Positions 1 to 8,959 are shown, counted from the stretch's first letter. The stretch is DNA of 64,000 nt from Paraburkholderia sp. Tr-20389 (GCF_017104565.1 NZ_JAAGPD010000014.1:62001-126000); one strand, 5' to 3'. The notes: generated by a model from the sequence alone, not told the origin. Numbers and translations: made by a program.

Positions 1-630
1 GGCATCCGTCGCGCCTTCGAAAGGCACGGCACCCGTCAGCAGTTCATAGAAGATGCAGCCCAGCGAATAAAGATCCGCGCGCTCGTCCACCTGTACGTTC
101 ATTCGCGCGCCGAGTTCGGGCGCCATGTAGATGAAGCTGGCCTCGCTCCATTCAAAGTCGGCATCGTGCAGGTTCGCCGTGTCTTTGCAGGTACACGAGC
201 CGAAGCCGAAACCCGTGAGGTACGCGCGCCCTTCGTCATCGATGAGAAAACTGGCTGGCGTCAGCGCCCGATGCACCACACCCGCCGCATGCATCGCGCT
301 CACCGCAGCAGCGAGGCTCACGGCCAGTGCGAAGAACGACCTCAGTCCTGCCGAACGCGTTGCGTCTGCTCGCAACGGTTCGCCGCCCGGGTCGGCCAGG
401 ATCAGCAACGCGCCATTGCCGTGCGGCTGCAGCGCGACAGGCACGGCGCACCAGGCTTCGTGCAACGCGTCGCGCAACGCATATTCGCGTTGCAGCGCCG
501 CCAGTTCGGCCGGCGTCGCGTTGGTACGGCCGGCGACGAGAACGGGCGCCGCTTCGCTGGCTACCGCTCTTTGCAGACGGGGCGCTCCCGCACCCAGTTC
601 AATGAAGCTTCGGTTGGAAAGATCGATCAT
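1..630 (-). CDS. Serine/threonine kinase-like protein, N-terminal part (runs off the left edge)
   Basis: Reading leftward from an ATG at 630-628, 210 codons stay open to the window edge. The frame gives a protein-kinase fold: a small N-lobe, a catalytic-loop region near residues 118-128 (VVHRALTPASF), a LTGFGFG segment at 138-144, then YMAPELGAR and YSLGCIFYELLTGAVPFEG of the C-lobe. Key residues are substituted: the catalytic Asp of HRD is Ala122, the following Lys and Asn are Thr and Ser, the DFG Asp is Gly140, and the AxK Lys appears as Gln. This suggests a pseudokinase. In Burkholderiaceae such a domain often begins a large kinase/ATPase/histidine-kinase fusion; that is inference, since the rest lies outside the window. 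The start is the first ATG of the frame; I saw no strong ribosome-binding site. Confidence 0.75.
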   Translation of the reverse strand, partial: MIDLSNRSFIELGAGAPRLQRAVASEAAPVLVAGRTNATPAELAALQREYALRDALHEAWCAVPVALQPHGNGALLILADPGGEPLRADATRSAGLRSFFALAVSLAAAVSAMHAAGVVHRALTPASFLIDDEGRAYLTGFGFGSCTCKDTANLHDADFEWSEASFIYMAPELGARMNVQVDERADLYSLGCIFYELLTGAVPFEGATDA

Positions 631-662
631 GCGAAAGACGTGACAGCCTCGGCGATAGGCGC

Positions 663-691
663 AACAGGCCCGATACTGTACCGTGCCTGTT
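663..691. promoter_or_regulatory. Inverted repeat upstream of the kinase-like gene
   Basis: Arms AACAGGC (663-669) and GCCTGTT (685-691) flank 15 bases, in the 141-base gap between the kinase-like start (630) and the hydrolase stop (772). The placement fits an operator for the leftward gene. No regulator can be assigned. Confidence 0.3.
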
Positions 692-771
692 ACATATCAA
701 CCCCTGTATGTGACGCCCGCCTCAGATTGCAAAATGCGCGGCCCGCATGGAAACGACCGATCGGTCGGAAC

Positions 772-2043
772 TCATCGCAACGGCCTGAACCCCGCCCGCA
801 CTTCCTGAGCGAACAGCAGCGGCTCTTCCCACGCCGCAAAATGGCCGCCCTTGTCGACCTCGTTGAAATAGATCAGATTGTGATACGCCCGTTCGGCCCA
901 GCTGCGAGGCGCCTGATAGATCTCGCCGGGGAAGACCGTAATCGCGGCCGGCAGGGAGATATCGACGGCATTGAAGTTGTTCGAGTGATCTTCCCAATAG
1001 ATCTGTGCCGACGACGTAGCGCTGTCGGTCAGCCAGTACAGCGAGATGTCGTCGAGAATCTCGTCGCGCGTGAGCGAACGTTCGGGAACGCCGCCGCTAT
1101 AGGTCCACTGCGAGATCTTGTCGTACATCCACGCGGCCTGGCCCACGGGCGAATCGGCGAGCGCATAGCCGACCGTCTGCGGACGCGTGACCATCATCGC
1201 CGCGTAGCCGCAATTGTCGCGATAGAACACGGCGAGCTTCTCGTAGGCTGCCTTCTCTTTTGGCGACAACCCAGCGGGCGCGGGCGCGTCGAGCGCCAGC
1301 GAACGCGCGATGTCGGGCGGCACCGTCGCGGGCATGTTCACATGAATGCCGATCAGCCCCTTCACGTGCTGCATCGCCATCCGGTGAGAGACCACGGATC
1401 CGCAGTCGCCGCCTTGCGAGACGAAGCGTGTGTAGCCGAGCCGCTCCATCAGCACGCCCCATGCGCGCGCAATGTGGTCCGAGCCCCAGCCGGGTTGCGT
1501 CGGCTTGCCCGAAAAGCCGAAGCCGGGCAGCGACGGCACGACCACATGGAACGCGTCGTCCGCGCTGGCGCCGTAGGCAGTCGGATTCGTGAGGGGGTCG
1601 ATGGCGTTGACGAGTTCGAAGATCGAGCCGGGCCAGCCGTGCGTCATGATCATCGGCATTGCATTCTTGTGGCGCGAGCGCACGTGAATGAACTGGATAT
1701 CGAGTCCGTCTATTTCCGTCATGTACATCGGCAACGCATTGAGCTTTGCTTCGCCCTTGCGCCAGTCGTATTCGTTGCCCCAGTATTGAACGAGCTGCTG
1801 CATGCGGGCGAGACGAACGCCTTGCGACTCGTCGGAGACTGTTTCCTTACCCGGCCAGCGTGTATTGGCAAGACGCCGGCGTAGATCGGCTAGCAGGCTG
1901 TCGGGGATATGGGCTTTGAATGGCCGGATATTTTCCGCGTCGTTTGCGGCATAGATCGCTTCGGGGAATAGCGCGAATGCGCCGGCCGCGACGGTTGCGG
2001 CAAGCACGTTGCGCCGCATCGGCGAAAACGGTGTAGAAGACAT
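772..2043 (-). CDS. Exported epoxide hydrolase-like alpha/beta hydrolase
   Basis: Predicted 423-residue hydrolase of the microsomal epoxide hydrolase type, which opens epoxides through an Asp nucleophile. After an N-terminal export signal (MRRNVLAATVAAGAF, ending near FPEAIYA) comes the epoxide-hydrolase N-terminal region (IRPFKAHIPDSLLADLRRRL, TRWPGKE), the oxyanion-hole motif HGWPGS, and the nucleophile elbow SQGGDCGSVVSH with Asp as nucleophile. The C-terminal catalytic His is in GGHFAAWEEP. The start at 2043 has AGGACGA upstream; an ATG at 2079 would add 12 residues in front of the signal. It is a single gene, co-directional with the kinase-like gene. The natural substrate cannot be told. 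Confidence 0.85.
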   Translation of the reverse strand: MSSTPFSPMRRNVLAATVAAGAFALFPEAIYAANDAENIRPFKAHIPDSLLADLRRRLANTRWPGKETVSDESQGVRLARMQQLVQYWGNEYDWRKGEAKLNALPMYMTEIDGLDIQFIHVRSRHKNAMPMIMTHGWPGSIFELVNAIDPLTNPTAYGASADDAFHVVVPSLPGFGFSGKPTQPGWGSDHIARAWGVLMERLGYTRFVSQGGDCGSVVSHRMAMQHVKGLIGIHVNMPATVPPDIARSLALDAPAPAGLSPKEKAAYEKLAVFYRDNCGYAAMMVTRPQTVGYALADSPVGQAAWMYDKISQWTYSGGVPERSLTRDEILDDISLYWLTDSATSSAQIYWEDHSNNFNAVDISLPAAITVFPGEIYQAPRSWAERAYHNLIYFNEVDKGGHFAAWEEPLLFAQEVRAGFRPLR

Positions 2044-2518
2044 GCGGTGTCGTCCTGTTTCGGATGATGGGCAGGGCAAGGCCCGACTGGCTTGCGGAGT
2101 GTCTGGTCCGAAGCGTCCCGCTCATTAGAAACGGCGAATGTATCTCGCGTTTGTCTGTGGTGTAGTTGTTCGTAACTATCAGTGCTTTGGCTGTGTTCGC
2201 TGGCGTCCGCGTTTTGTTTCTGGTTTGCCGGCGTTGCCCCTGTGCGGGGCGGCACCTACTTTTCTTTGCAGCGGCAAAGAAAAGTAGGCAAAAGAAAGCC
2301 GCTCACACCGCCAGTTCTGGTTATTACCCGCGGGCTCTCTACGTCCCCGTCCTTCTCGCGGCAACTTGCTGATTCAGGCCCCTTGCCAAGGTTCTATCAA
2401 TCTTGAAGTTGCGTCGGGGAATTGTTAAAGCGCCGGTCGTGACTATCATACGTTCGTTTGGATTGACCCGTTTCCGCATAAAAGCGATTATTCCCGCGCA
2501 CGCAAAACAAGGAATCCG
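2044..2518. other. Intergenic region with a Burkholderia-type palindromic repeat
   Basis: 475 bases between two divergent genes. It must hold the hydrolase promoter and the promoter of the cNMP/thioredoxin-reductase fusion. The middle (about 2235-2400) is occupied by the palindromic element listed separately. Short open frames here have no coding character. Confidence 0.6.
2255..2288. repeat. Perfect 15-bp intergenic hairpin (CCTACTTTTCTTTGC palindrome)
   Basis: Arms 2255-2269 and 2274-2288 are perfectly complementary around an AGCG loop. The flank continues with AAAAGAAAGCCGCTCACACC. From memory this sequence occurs in many copies between genes in Paraburkholderia and related genera. It could act as a terminator or as a REP-like element. 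Confidence 0.65.
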
Positions 2519-4246
2519 ATGACTCAACATCGACACGACAACGTAGATCCGCATACTGGCCGTCCGTCCGGTGCAGACGTACGTCCGGATTCCAGTGCGC
2601 CCTCTCACGCCAACGCCTCGGCGCACGATCGTTATCCACGCTTCAGCAAGGCCGACGTCGACAAGATGATGCGCTTCGGCATCATCGAGCGCTGGCGCGA
2701 GGGCGACGTGATGTTCCGCATCGGTCAGCCGGGGCTCGGCATGCGCGTGCTGCTGAGCGGTCGCGCAAGGCTCTCGCGGCGCGACGGGCTCGGCCGGTCG
2801 CAGACCATCGTCGAACTGGGCGAAGGCCAGTTCCTCGGCGAAGTCGCACAACTCACAGGCAAGCCCGCGCTCGCCGACGGCCTCGCACTCGACGACGTCG
2901 AAGCACTGATGATTCCGCCCGAACGGATACGCGACATGCTCGTGGCCGAAGCGCAGCTCGGCGAGCGCATCATGCGCTCGCTCGTGCTGCGCCGCTTTGG
3001 TCTCGTGCGCGACGGCGCGGGGCCCGTGCTGATCGGACGTTCGAGCGACCTGAGACTGCTCGCTCTCGAAGGCCTGCTGCACCGGCTCGATCACCCTTAT
3101 ACGGTCGCCGATCCCGCAACGGACTCCGACATCCGCGCGCTGCTCGAAGAATGGGGCCTGTGGCAAGACGACGTGCCCATCGTGATGCTCGCGGACGGCA
3201 CGCCGCTGCGCAATCCCGACGGACGCGAACTGGCCGCACGGCTCGGCCTGCTGCCCGAACTCGACTCGGCGCGCACCTATGACGTCGCCGTGGTCGGCGC
3301 CGGGCCCGCCGGTCTCGCTGCAGCCGTCTACGCAGCATCCGAAGGCCTGTCGGTGATCGTGTTCGACAGCCATGGTCCCGGCGGACAGGCAGGCGCGAGC
3401 GCGCGCATCGAAAACTATCTCGGCTTCTCGACGGGCGTATCCGGCCGCGAACTCGCAGCCAACGCATTCGCGCAAGCGGTCAAGTTCGGCGCCGAAGTCG
3501 TGATCCCGACGCGCATCGACAGACTCGATTGCGCGCAGTCGCCGCTGCAACTCGAAATCGAAGGCGGTCAACGCATCGCGTCGCGCACCGTCGTGATCGC
3601 AACGGGCGCCGCGTACCGGCGGCCAGCCATCGAAGGCCTCGACGACGTCGCGGGCCCCGGCGTCTACTACTGGGCTTCGTCAGTCGAAGGCCGGCTGTGC
3701 CGTGGCGCGGAAGTGGTACTGGTCGGCGGCGGCAATTCGGCGGGACAGGCTGCCGTGTTTCTGGCCTCGCAGGCAAGCCGCGTCCACATGCTGATTCGCA
3801 GCGACAACCTCGATAAGAGCATGTCGCGCTATCTGATCGACCGCATTGCATCGCTCGGCAACGTGGAGCTGCATACGCAGACCGTCATCTCGTCCGTCAG
3901 AAGCGATCAGTGGGGACTCGAAGCCGTGATCTGCAATACTCCCGAAGGCGAGCGCGTGTTCGACACGCGGCATCTGTTCCTGTTCACGGGCGCCGATCCC
4001 AACACGCAGTGGCTGCGCGATTGCAGCGTCGAAATCGACGAGCGCGGTTTCGTGAAAACGGGACTGGCGGCAGGCGTGCGCGCCGATACAGCCTGCTTTG
4101 CGTTGCAGACGAACGTGCCCGGCGTCTTCGCGATCGGCGATGTGCGCAACGCATCGGCCAAGCGCGTCGCGGCTGCCGTGGGCGACGGCGCGGCTGTCGT
4201 GGCCGAGATCCATCAGTTTCTGAGCGCGCCCTCACCTGTTGCGTAA
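2519..4246 (+). CDS. Cyclic-nucleotide-domain / thioredoxin-reductase-like flavoprotein fusion
   Basis: A 575-residue fusion. Residues about 40-155 form a cNMP-binding fold (REGDVMFRIGQPG, then GEGQFLGEVAQLTGKPALA). Residues 165-245 look thioredoxin-like. Residues 253-575 are a thioredoxin-reductase-type FAD/NAD(P)H protein with an FAD motif VVGAGPAGLAAA (258-269), GPGGQAGASARIENYLGF, a second nucleotide site VLVGGGNSAGQAA, and a C-terminal FAIGDVRN. The redox CxxC of true thioredoxin reductases is absent (YYWASSVEGRLC at that position), and the phosphate-binding Arg of the cNMP cassette appears replaced (PALA rather than PRxA). It is probably a ferredoxin/flavodoxin-reductase-like or regulatory oxidoreductase. 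AAGGA precedes the ATG at a proper distance. Confidence 0.88.
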   Translation: MTQHRHDNVDPHTGRPSGADVRPDSSAPSHANASAHDRYPRFSKADVDKMMRFGIIERWREGDVMFRIGQPGLGMRVLLSGRARLSRRDGLGRSQTIVELGEGQFLGEVAQLTGKPALADGLALDDVEALMIPPERIRDMLVAEAQLGERIMRSLVLRRFGLVRDGAGPVLIGRSSDLRLLALEGLLHRLDHPYTVADPATDSDIRALLEEWGLWQDDVPIVMLADGTPLRNPDGRELAARLGLLPELDSARTYDVAVVGAGPAGLAAAVYAASEGLSVIVFDSHGPGGQAGASARIENYLGFSTGVSGRELAANAFAQAVKFGAEVVIPTRIDRLDCAQSPLQLEIEGGQRIASRTVVIATGAAYRRPAIEGLDDVAGPGVYYWASSVEGRLCRGAEVVLVGGGNSAGQAAVFLASQASRVHMLIRSDNLDKSMSRYLIDRIASLGNVELHTQTVISSVRSDQWGLEAVICNTPEGERVFDTRHLFLFTGADPNTQWLRDCSVEIDERGFVKTGLAAGVRADTACFALQTNVPGVFAIGDVRNASAKRVAAAVGDGAAVVAEIHQFLSAPSPVA

Positions 4247-4482
4247 GCCCGGCCGGCGCGGTTTACAGGGGCAACCCGGGCCCGCACCTATACGAACGTA
4301 TGCGGTCGCCCATCCATTGGAATCAACTGCCTAGCTGCAGATTGTATGGAACACATGGACCCCACAGTCTAACCTTTGCACATCGATGCAATGAAGCGGC
4401 AACGGCACGATGCGCTCCTGTAGCGAACGGTCGTCCGAACGGCTCTGAAAAGAAAATCTGCATGACAAAAAAGGAGAACGCA

Positions 4483-5526
4483 ATGCAAGACACGGTGAAT
4501 CTGCGTCGCCGCCGGCTAGTGGGAACGACGGCAGCGGGCCTCGGACTGCTCGAACTCGGGCTCGGCAATCTCGCGTTCGCACAGACGTCGAAAAGCGCCC
4601 ATGCCACGAAGAAAGCCGCGCACCATACGTCGTTCGACGCGATCAACCAGATCGACGCGGGCACGCTGAACATCGGCTACGTAGACACGGGTCCGAAAGA
4701 CGGGCAATCCGTCATCCTGCTGCACGGCTGGCCTTACGACATCTACAGCTTCGTCGATGTCGCGCCGATCCTCGCTGCGGCGGGCTATCGCGTGATCGTG
4801 CCTTATCTGCGCGGCTACGGCTCGACGCGCTTCCTGTCCAACGAGACGCCGCGCAACGGCCAGCAGGCCGCCGTCGCCGTCGACATCATCGCGCTGATGG
4901 ATGCGCTGAAGATCGATCAGGCCATCTTCGGCGCGTTCGACTGGGGCGCGCGCACCGCCTGCATCATCGCCGCCCTGTGGCCGCAGCGCTGCAAGGCGCT
5001 CGTCTCCGTGAGCGGCTATCTGATCGGCACGCCGGAAGCGAACCGCAAGCCGCTGCCGCCGAAGGCCGAATTCGAATGGTGGTATCAGTTCTACTTCGCG
5101 ACCGAACGCGGCGAAGCGGGCTACACGGCCAATCGCAACGACTTCAACCGGCTGATCTGGGAACTCGCTTCGCCCAAGTGGCATTTCGACGACTCCACGT
5201 ATCAGCGCACGGCGGCATCGTTCGCGAATCCCGATCATGTGGCCGTGGTGATCTCCAACTATCGCTGGCGCCTCGGCCTCGTGCAGGGCGAGCCGCAATA
5301 CGACGAGATCGAGGCCCGCATCGCGAAGCTGCCGACCATCTCCGTGCCGACCATCACGATGGAAGGCGACGCGAACGGCGCACCGCACCCGCCCGCAACC
5401 GCCTACGCAAAGATGTTCACGGGCAGGTATCAGCATCGCGACGTGAGCGGCGGCATCGGTCACAACCTGCCGCAAGAAGCGCCCAAGGCGTTCGCCGATG
5501 CCGTCATGCAAGTGGCACGCCTGTGA
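4483..5526 (+). CDS. Exported alpha/beta hydrolase with Asp nucleophile (epoxide hydrolase/dehalogenase type)
   Basis: Predicted 347 residues. The start at 4483 is fixed by AAGGAG at 4471-4476; an in-frame ATG at 4462 lies upstream of that site. A twin-arginine-like signal (LRRRRLVGTTAAGLGLLELG ... AFAQ) directs export. The fold shows the oxyanion motif LLHGWPYD, the elbow GAFDWGAR with Asp as nucleophile, an acid segment MEGDANGAPHPP and the catalytic His in GGIGHNLPQEAP. The Asp-Trp-Gly elbow is typical of epoxide hydrolases and haloalkane or haloacetate dehalogenases, not esterases. It lies 54 bases upstream of a response regulator and is probably co-transcribed with it. Confidence 0.85.
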   Translation: MQDTVNLRRRRLVGTTAAGLGLLELGLGNLAFAQTSKSAHATKKAAHHTSFDAINQIDAGTLNIGYVDTGPKDGQSVILLHGWPYDIYSFVDVAPILAAAGYRVIVPYLRGYGSTRFLSNETPRNGQQAAVAVDIIALMDALKIDQAIFGAFDWGARTACIIAALWPQRCKALVSVSGYLIGTPEANRKPLPPKAEFEWWYQFYFATERGEAGYTANRNDFNRLIWELASPKWHFDDSTYQRTAASFANPDHVAVVISNYRWRLGLVQGEPQYDEIEARIAKLPTISVPTITMEGDANGAPHPPATAYAKMFTGRYQHRDVSGGIGHNLPQEAPKAFADAVMQVARL

Positions 5527-5580
5527 TCCCGGACGCGTTCAACCCATGCCGCGCAATCCGTCGCATTTCGACCTGACATC

Positions 5581-6336
5581 ATGGACAAACCCGACCACGT
5601 TCTGATCGTCGACGAGGATCGCGGCGTACGCGAATTCGTCGCTGCCTATCTGGAGAAAAACGGCATGCGCATCACGCTCGCGTCGAGCGGGCGCGACATG
5701 CACGCCGTGCTCGAACGGGACACGCCCGATGTGATCCTGCTCGACCTGATGCTGCCCGGCGAAGACGGTCTCGCGCTGTGCCGCTGGCTGCGCGCGGGCC
5801 GTCATCGCGCGGTGCCTTTGCTGCTGCTCACCGAGCAGTGCGACGAAATGGACCGCATCATCGGACTGGAGATGGGCGCAGACGACTTTCTCGCGAAGCC
5901 GTTTGCCGTGCGCGAGCTACTCGCCCGTATCCGCGCCGTACTGCGCCGCACGCGCATGCTGCCGCCCGGCATGCTGATCGCGGAGTCGTCGGAGATGCTG
6001 GGTTTCGGCGAGTGGCGGCTCGACACGACGGCCCGCCATCTGCTCGACCACGACGACGCCGTGGTCGCGCTGAGCGGCGCCGAGTATCGGCTGCTGCGCG
6101 TGTTTCTCGATCATCCCAACCGCGTGCTCACGCGCGACCAGTTGCTGAATCTGACACAACGGCGCAATGCCGAACCATTCGACCGGTCGATCGATCTGCT
6201 CGTCAGCCGGCTTCGTCAACGGCTCGGCGATGTCGCGCGCGTGCCGCGCTACATCAAGACGCTGCGCAACGAAGGCTATGTGTTTTCTTCGACTGTGAAG
6301 GCCGTCGAGGAAGTCCGCGAAATGCAGCACGCCTGA
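5581..6336 (+). CDS. OmpR/PhoB-type response regulator (paralogue 1)
   Basis: 251 residues: receiver domain 1-120 with the acidic pocket DED (11-13), phospho-acceptor Asp55 (VILLDLMLPGEDG), Thr84 and Lys106 (FLAKPFAV), followed by a winged-helix DNA-binding domain (about 140-240; LSGAEYRLLRVFLDHPNRVL, YIKTLRNEGYVF). It should act as a phosphorylation-dependent transcription factor. No histidine kinase is adjacent, so the partner is unknown. It is strongly similar over its whole length to the regulator at 10813-11583, including the linker around RTRMLPPGM. Confidence 0.93.
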   Translation: MDKPDHVLIVDEDRGVREFVAAYLEKNGMRITLASSGRDMHAVLERDTPDVILLDLMLPGEDGLALCRWLRAGRHRAVPLLLLTEQCDEMDRIIGLEMGADDFLAKPFAVRELLARIRAVLRRTRMLPPGMLIAESSEMLGFGEWRLDTTARHLLDHDDAVVALSGAEYRLLRVFLDHPNRVLTRDQLLNLTQRRNAEPFDRSIDLLVSRLRQRLGDVARVPRYIKTLRNEGYVFSSTVKAVEEVREMQHA

Positions 6337-6371
6337 CTCGACGGCGGCCTTTCCGTTCGTGTTGCCGTCTT

Positions 6372-6450
6372 TGTATCGCCATGTATCCGGCGCGCGCCGC
6401 CGATACATCGCGATACGCAAACCCCACCTTCCTGACATTCGCCGGATACA
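6372..6450. promoter_or_regulatory. Cluster of TGTATC/GATACA boxes upstream of dipZ
   Basis: TGTATC occurs at 6372-6377 and 6382-6387, its complement GATACA at 6402-6407 and 6445-6450, and GATACG at 6412-6417. Several are spaced by 10 or 20 bases, so they lie on the same face of the helix. Such phased boxes are typical of OmpR-family binding regions. Similar boxes lie upstream of the paralogous regulator. Binding is inferred. Confidence 0.45.
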
Positions 6451-6536
6451 TGCGCAGCCTCTAATGCTGCACAAGGGCACGCGCTGCGCGTGCCAACCGG
6501 TTGAATCCATCCATCGCGGATCAGGAGGTCGATTTC

Positions 6537-8282
6537 ATGTTACTCATCGTCATTGCGTTTCTCGGCGGGGTGCTCACGATACTGAGCCCCTGCATTCTGC
6601 CCGTCGTGCCGTTCGTCTTCGCACGCTCCGACAGGCCGTTCGTCACGGGCCGGCTGCCGCTGCTCATCGGGCTCGCTGTCACGTTCGCGGTCGTCACGGG
6701 TGTCGGCGTGGCCGGCCTCGCGGGGGCCGCGCAACTGAGCCATTACGGCCGCTGGGTGTCGCTCGCGCTGTTTGCCGTGTTCGGCCTGTCGCTGCTGTTC
6801 CCGGCGCTGTGGACGCGCGTGTCGCGTCCCTTCTTCGACATCGGCAACCGTGTCGAGGCGTTGTCGCATGCACAGGGCACGCGCTTCCAGGTCATCTCCG
6901 CGCTGTTGCTCGGCGCAGCGACGGGCTTGCTGTGGGCGCCCTGCGCCGGGCCGATCCTCGGCCTGATCCTGACGGGTGCCGCGCTGCATGGCGCAAGCTG
7001 GACGACGGCGGCAGCGCTGACGGCCTATGCGTTCGGCGCGGCCAGTTCGCTCGCCGTGGTCTCGGGACTCGGCAAGCAGGCGCTCGACGGCCTCAAGCGT
7101 TCGCTCGGCTTCGGCGAGCGCGTGCGCCGCTTCATGGGCGCGCTGGTGCTGCTGAGCGTCGTGGGCATCGGCTTCGGCTTCGATACGCGCGCCCTCGCTC
7201 ACGTGCCGTCGACCTCGACGACGGGCGTCGAAAGCCGTCTGGTCGGCTTGCTCTCCGCCGATCGCAGCAATCGTCCGCACGTGCAGCGCATAAGCCTGCA
7301 GACGCCGTCGAAGCTGCCGGTGGAAGGCACGCTGCCCTCGCTCGAGGGTGCCGAAAGCTGGATCAACTCGCCGCCGCTCACGGCCGATGCGTTGCGCGGC
7401 AAGGTCACGGTCGTCAACTTCTGGACGTATTCGTGCATCAACTGCCTGCGCACGCTGCCGTATCTGAAGACGTGGTCGGACCGCTATGGCAAGAACGGTC
7501 TCGTGGTGGTCGGCGTCCATACGCCGGAGTTCGCGTTCGAGCACGATCCGTCGAACGTGAAGCGCGCCGTGGGCGATCTCGGCATCCACTATCCTGTCGC
7601 GATCGACAACGGCTACCGCATCTGGCAGGCGTTCGGCAACCAGTACTGGCCGGCGTTCTACATCGTCGATGCGCAAGGCCGCATCCGTTATCACCATTTC
7701 GGCGAAGGCGGCTATGGCGAAGCGGAACAGGTCATCCAGCAGTTGCTGGCCGACTCGGGACATACCATGCAGGCGCACGATCTGCCGCCCATCCACGGCT
7801 TGGGCGCGCAGGCGGCTGCCGATGCGTCGAATGTCGAATCGGGCGAGACCTACGTCGGCTATCAGCAGGCGCGCGGCTTCGCATCGCCGCAAGACATTCG
7901 TCCCGACGATGCCGCCGCGTACAGCATCCCGTCGCAGTTGCCGCTCAATAGCTGGGCGTTCGGCGGCAAATGGATCGTCGGCGGCGAAGCGGCCGTGGCG
8001 AGCGAAGCGAATGGGCGCATCGCGTACCGCTTCCATGCACGCGACCTGCATCTCGTGCTCGGACCCAGTGCGAATGGCAAGCCCGTGCGCTTTCGCGTAA
8101 CGATCGACGGTGCCGCGCCCGGCGATTCGCACGGCGCCGACGTCGCGGCCGACGGCAGGGGCGTGGTGACGAGCGCGCGGCTGTATCAGCTGGTTCGTCA
8201 GCGCGATGCCGTACGCGACCGGACCTTCACGATCGAATTCCTCGATCCGGGCGTACAGGCTTTCTCGTTCACATTCGGCTGA
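6537..8282 (+). CDS. dipZ: DipZ-type fused CcdA / thioredoxin-like redox protein
   Basis: 581 residues. The N-terminal part is a CcdA-like membrane domain (about 1-215) with the paired Cys motifs SPCILPVVP (Cys19) and APCAGPI (Cys136), which carry electrons across the inner membrane. Residues about 250-420 are an extracytoplasmic TlpA-like thioredoxin domain with the active site CINC (300-303) in FWTYSCINCLRTLP. The rest is a beta-rich C-terminal module as in other DipZ proteins. The role is delivering reductant to periplasmic disulfides or defending against oxidative stress. AGGAGG at 6523-6528 fixes the start at 6537 rather than an earlier ATG at 6501. It follows response regulator 1. Confidence 0.9.
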   Translation: MLLIVIAFLGGVLTILSPCILPVVPFVFARSDRPFVTGRLPLLIGLAVTFAVVTGVGVAGLAGAAQLSHYGRWVSLALFAVFGLSLLFPALWTRVSRPFFDIGNRVEALSHAQGTRFQVISALLLGAATGLLWAPCAGPILGLILTGAALHGASWTTAAALTAYAFGAASSLAVVSGLGKQALDGLKRSLGFGERVRRFMGALVLLSVVGIGFGFDTRALAHVPSTSTTGVESRLVGLLSADRSNRPHVQRISLQTPSKLPVEGTLPSLEGAESWINSPPLTADALRGKVTVVNFWTYSCINCLRTLPYLKTWSDRYGKNGLVVVGVHTPEFAFEHDPSNVKRAVGDLGIHYPVAIDNGYRIWQAFGNQYWPAFYIVDAQGRIRYHHFGEGGYGEAEQVIQQLLADSGHTMQAHDLPPIHGLGAQAAADASNVESGETYVGYQQARGFASPQDIRPDDAAAYSIPSQLPLNSWAFGGKWIVGGEAAVASEANGRIAYRFHARDLHLVLGPSANGKPVRFRVTIDGAAPGDSHGADVAADGRGVVTSARLYQLVRQRDAVRDRTFTIEFLDPGVQAFSFTFG

Positions 8283-8622
8283 GCGCTGAAACCGCGGGCT
8301 TCATCCCACGCCACTGCGCTATCGAAGCGCAGTGGCGTTTGCATTTGCGAAGCCGCGAAGAATCCCTTGAATGCAAACGCGCCTGCAAAACTGCCGCCAT
8401 TTGTACCTGAATGTATATAACGGCGATCGAGAAATACTGGCTTACATTCCAGCGCGTTCTGGAAACAAGCCAGATACGTCAGCGGGTTCAAATAACGACA
8501 CGCAAGGTTGATTCATGACAGTGCGAACTGACCGGGCAAACAAGGCATCGCGACCGCCAGGTGCAAAGCGCGAAGCCCCCGGATGAAGTCAACGCAGTCC
8601 ATTCATCTACTGGAGAAATCTC
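8283..8622. other. Intergenic region between dipZ and the DUF4148 gene
   Basis: 340 bases holding the dipZ terminator (8309-8337) and presumably the promoter of the next gene. An AT-richer stretch (about 8408-8455, containing TGTATATAA) is the likely promoter area, but no clear -35/-10 pair was found. Confidence 0.4.
8309..8337 (+). terminator. Rho-independent terminator of dipZ
   Basis: An 11-bp perfect stem, CGCCACTGCGC (8309-8319) with GCGCAGTGGCG (8327-8337) and a 7-base loop, followed directly by TTTGCATTT, 27 bases after the dipZ stop. Confidence 0.75.
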
Positions 8623-8952
8623 ATGAAACTCGTTCAATCCCTCGTCGTTGCAGCATTGATCGCCGTTCCCGCCGCGTCGTTCGCACAGTCGAACCAGCCG
8701 TTGACCCGCGCGCAGGTTCGCGCCGAACTGGTTCAGTTGCAGCAGGCCGGCTACAACCCCGCCAGCGACAACACGCAATACCCGAAGAACATCGAAGCCG
8801 CACTGTCGCACATCCAGGCGCAACAAGGCTCGGCATACGGCGGCGTTGCAGCGGGCCAGTCGAACTCGGGCGTGCGTCGCGACACCGCGCAAACGCCCGC
8901 TCCGCAACAGCAGGACGTGCTCGGTCTCGAACCGGTCTACGCGCACTCGTGA
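8623..8952 (+). CDS. DUF4148 exported protein
   Basis: A small 109-residue protein with a Sec signal peptide (MKLVQSLVVAALIAVPAASF, cleaved after AQ), then the DUF4148 core (LTRAQVRAELVQLQQAGYNP). The family is abundant in Burkholderia-type genomes and has no established function; it is presumed periplasmic. CTGGAG lies 8-9 bases before the ATG. It is flanked by hairpins on both sides, so it is probably a single-gene transcript. Confidence 0.85.
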   Translation: MKLVQSLVVAALIAVPAASFAQSNQPLTRAQVRAELVQLQQAGYNPASDNTQYPKNIEAALSHIQAQQGSAYGGVAAGQSNSGVRRDTAQTPAPQQQDVLGLEPVYAHS

Positions 8953-8959
8953 TCGCCAC

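Noticed and set aside
166-1884. 572-codon rightward open frame
   Set aside because: Antisense to the kinase-like and epoxide hydrolase genes; Arg/His/Ala-rich shadow with no recognisable domain.
6540-8132. 530-codon leftward frame
   Set aside because: Antisense shadow of dipZ, whose redox motifs and ribosome-binding site are clear.
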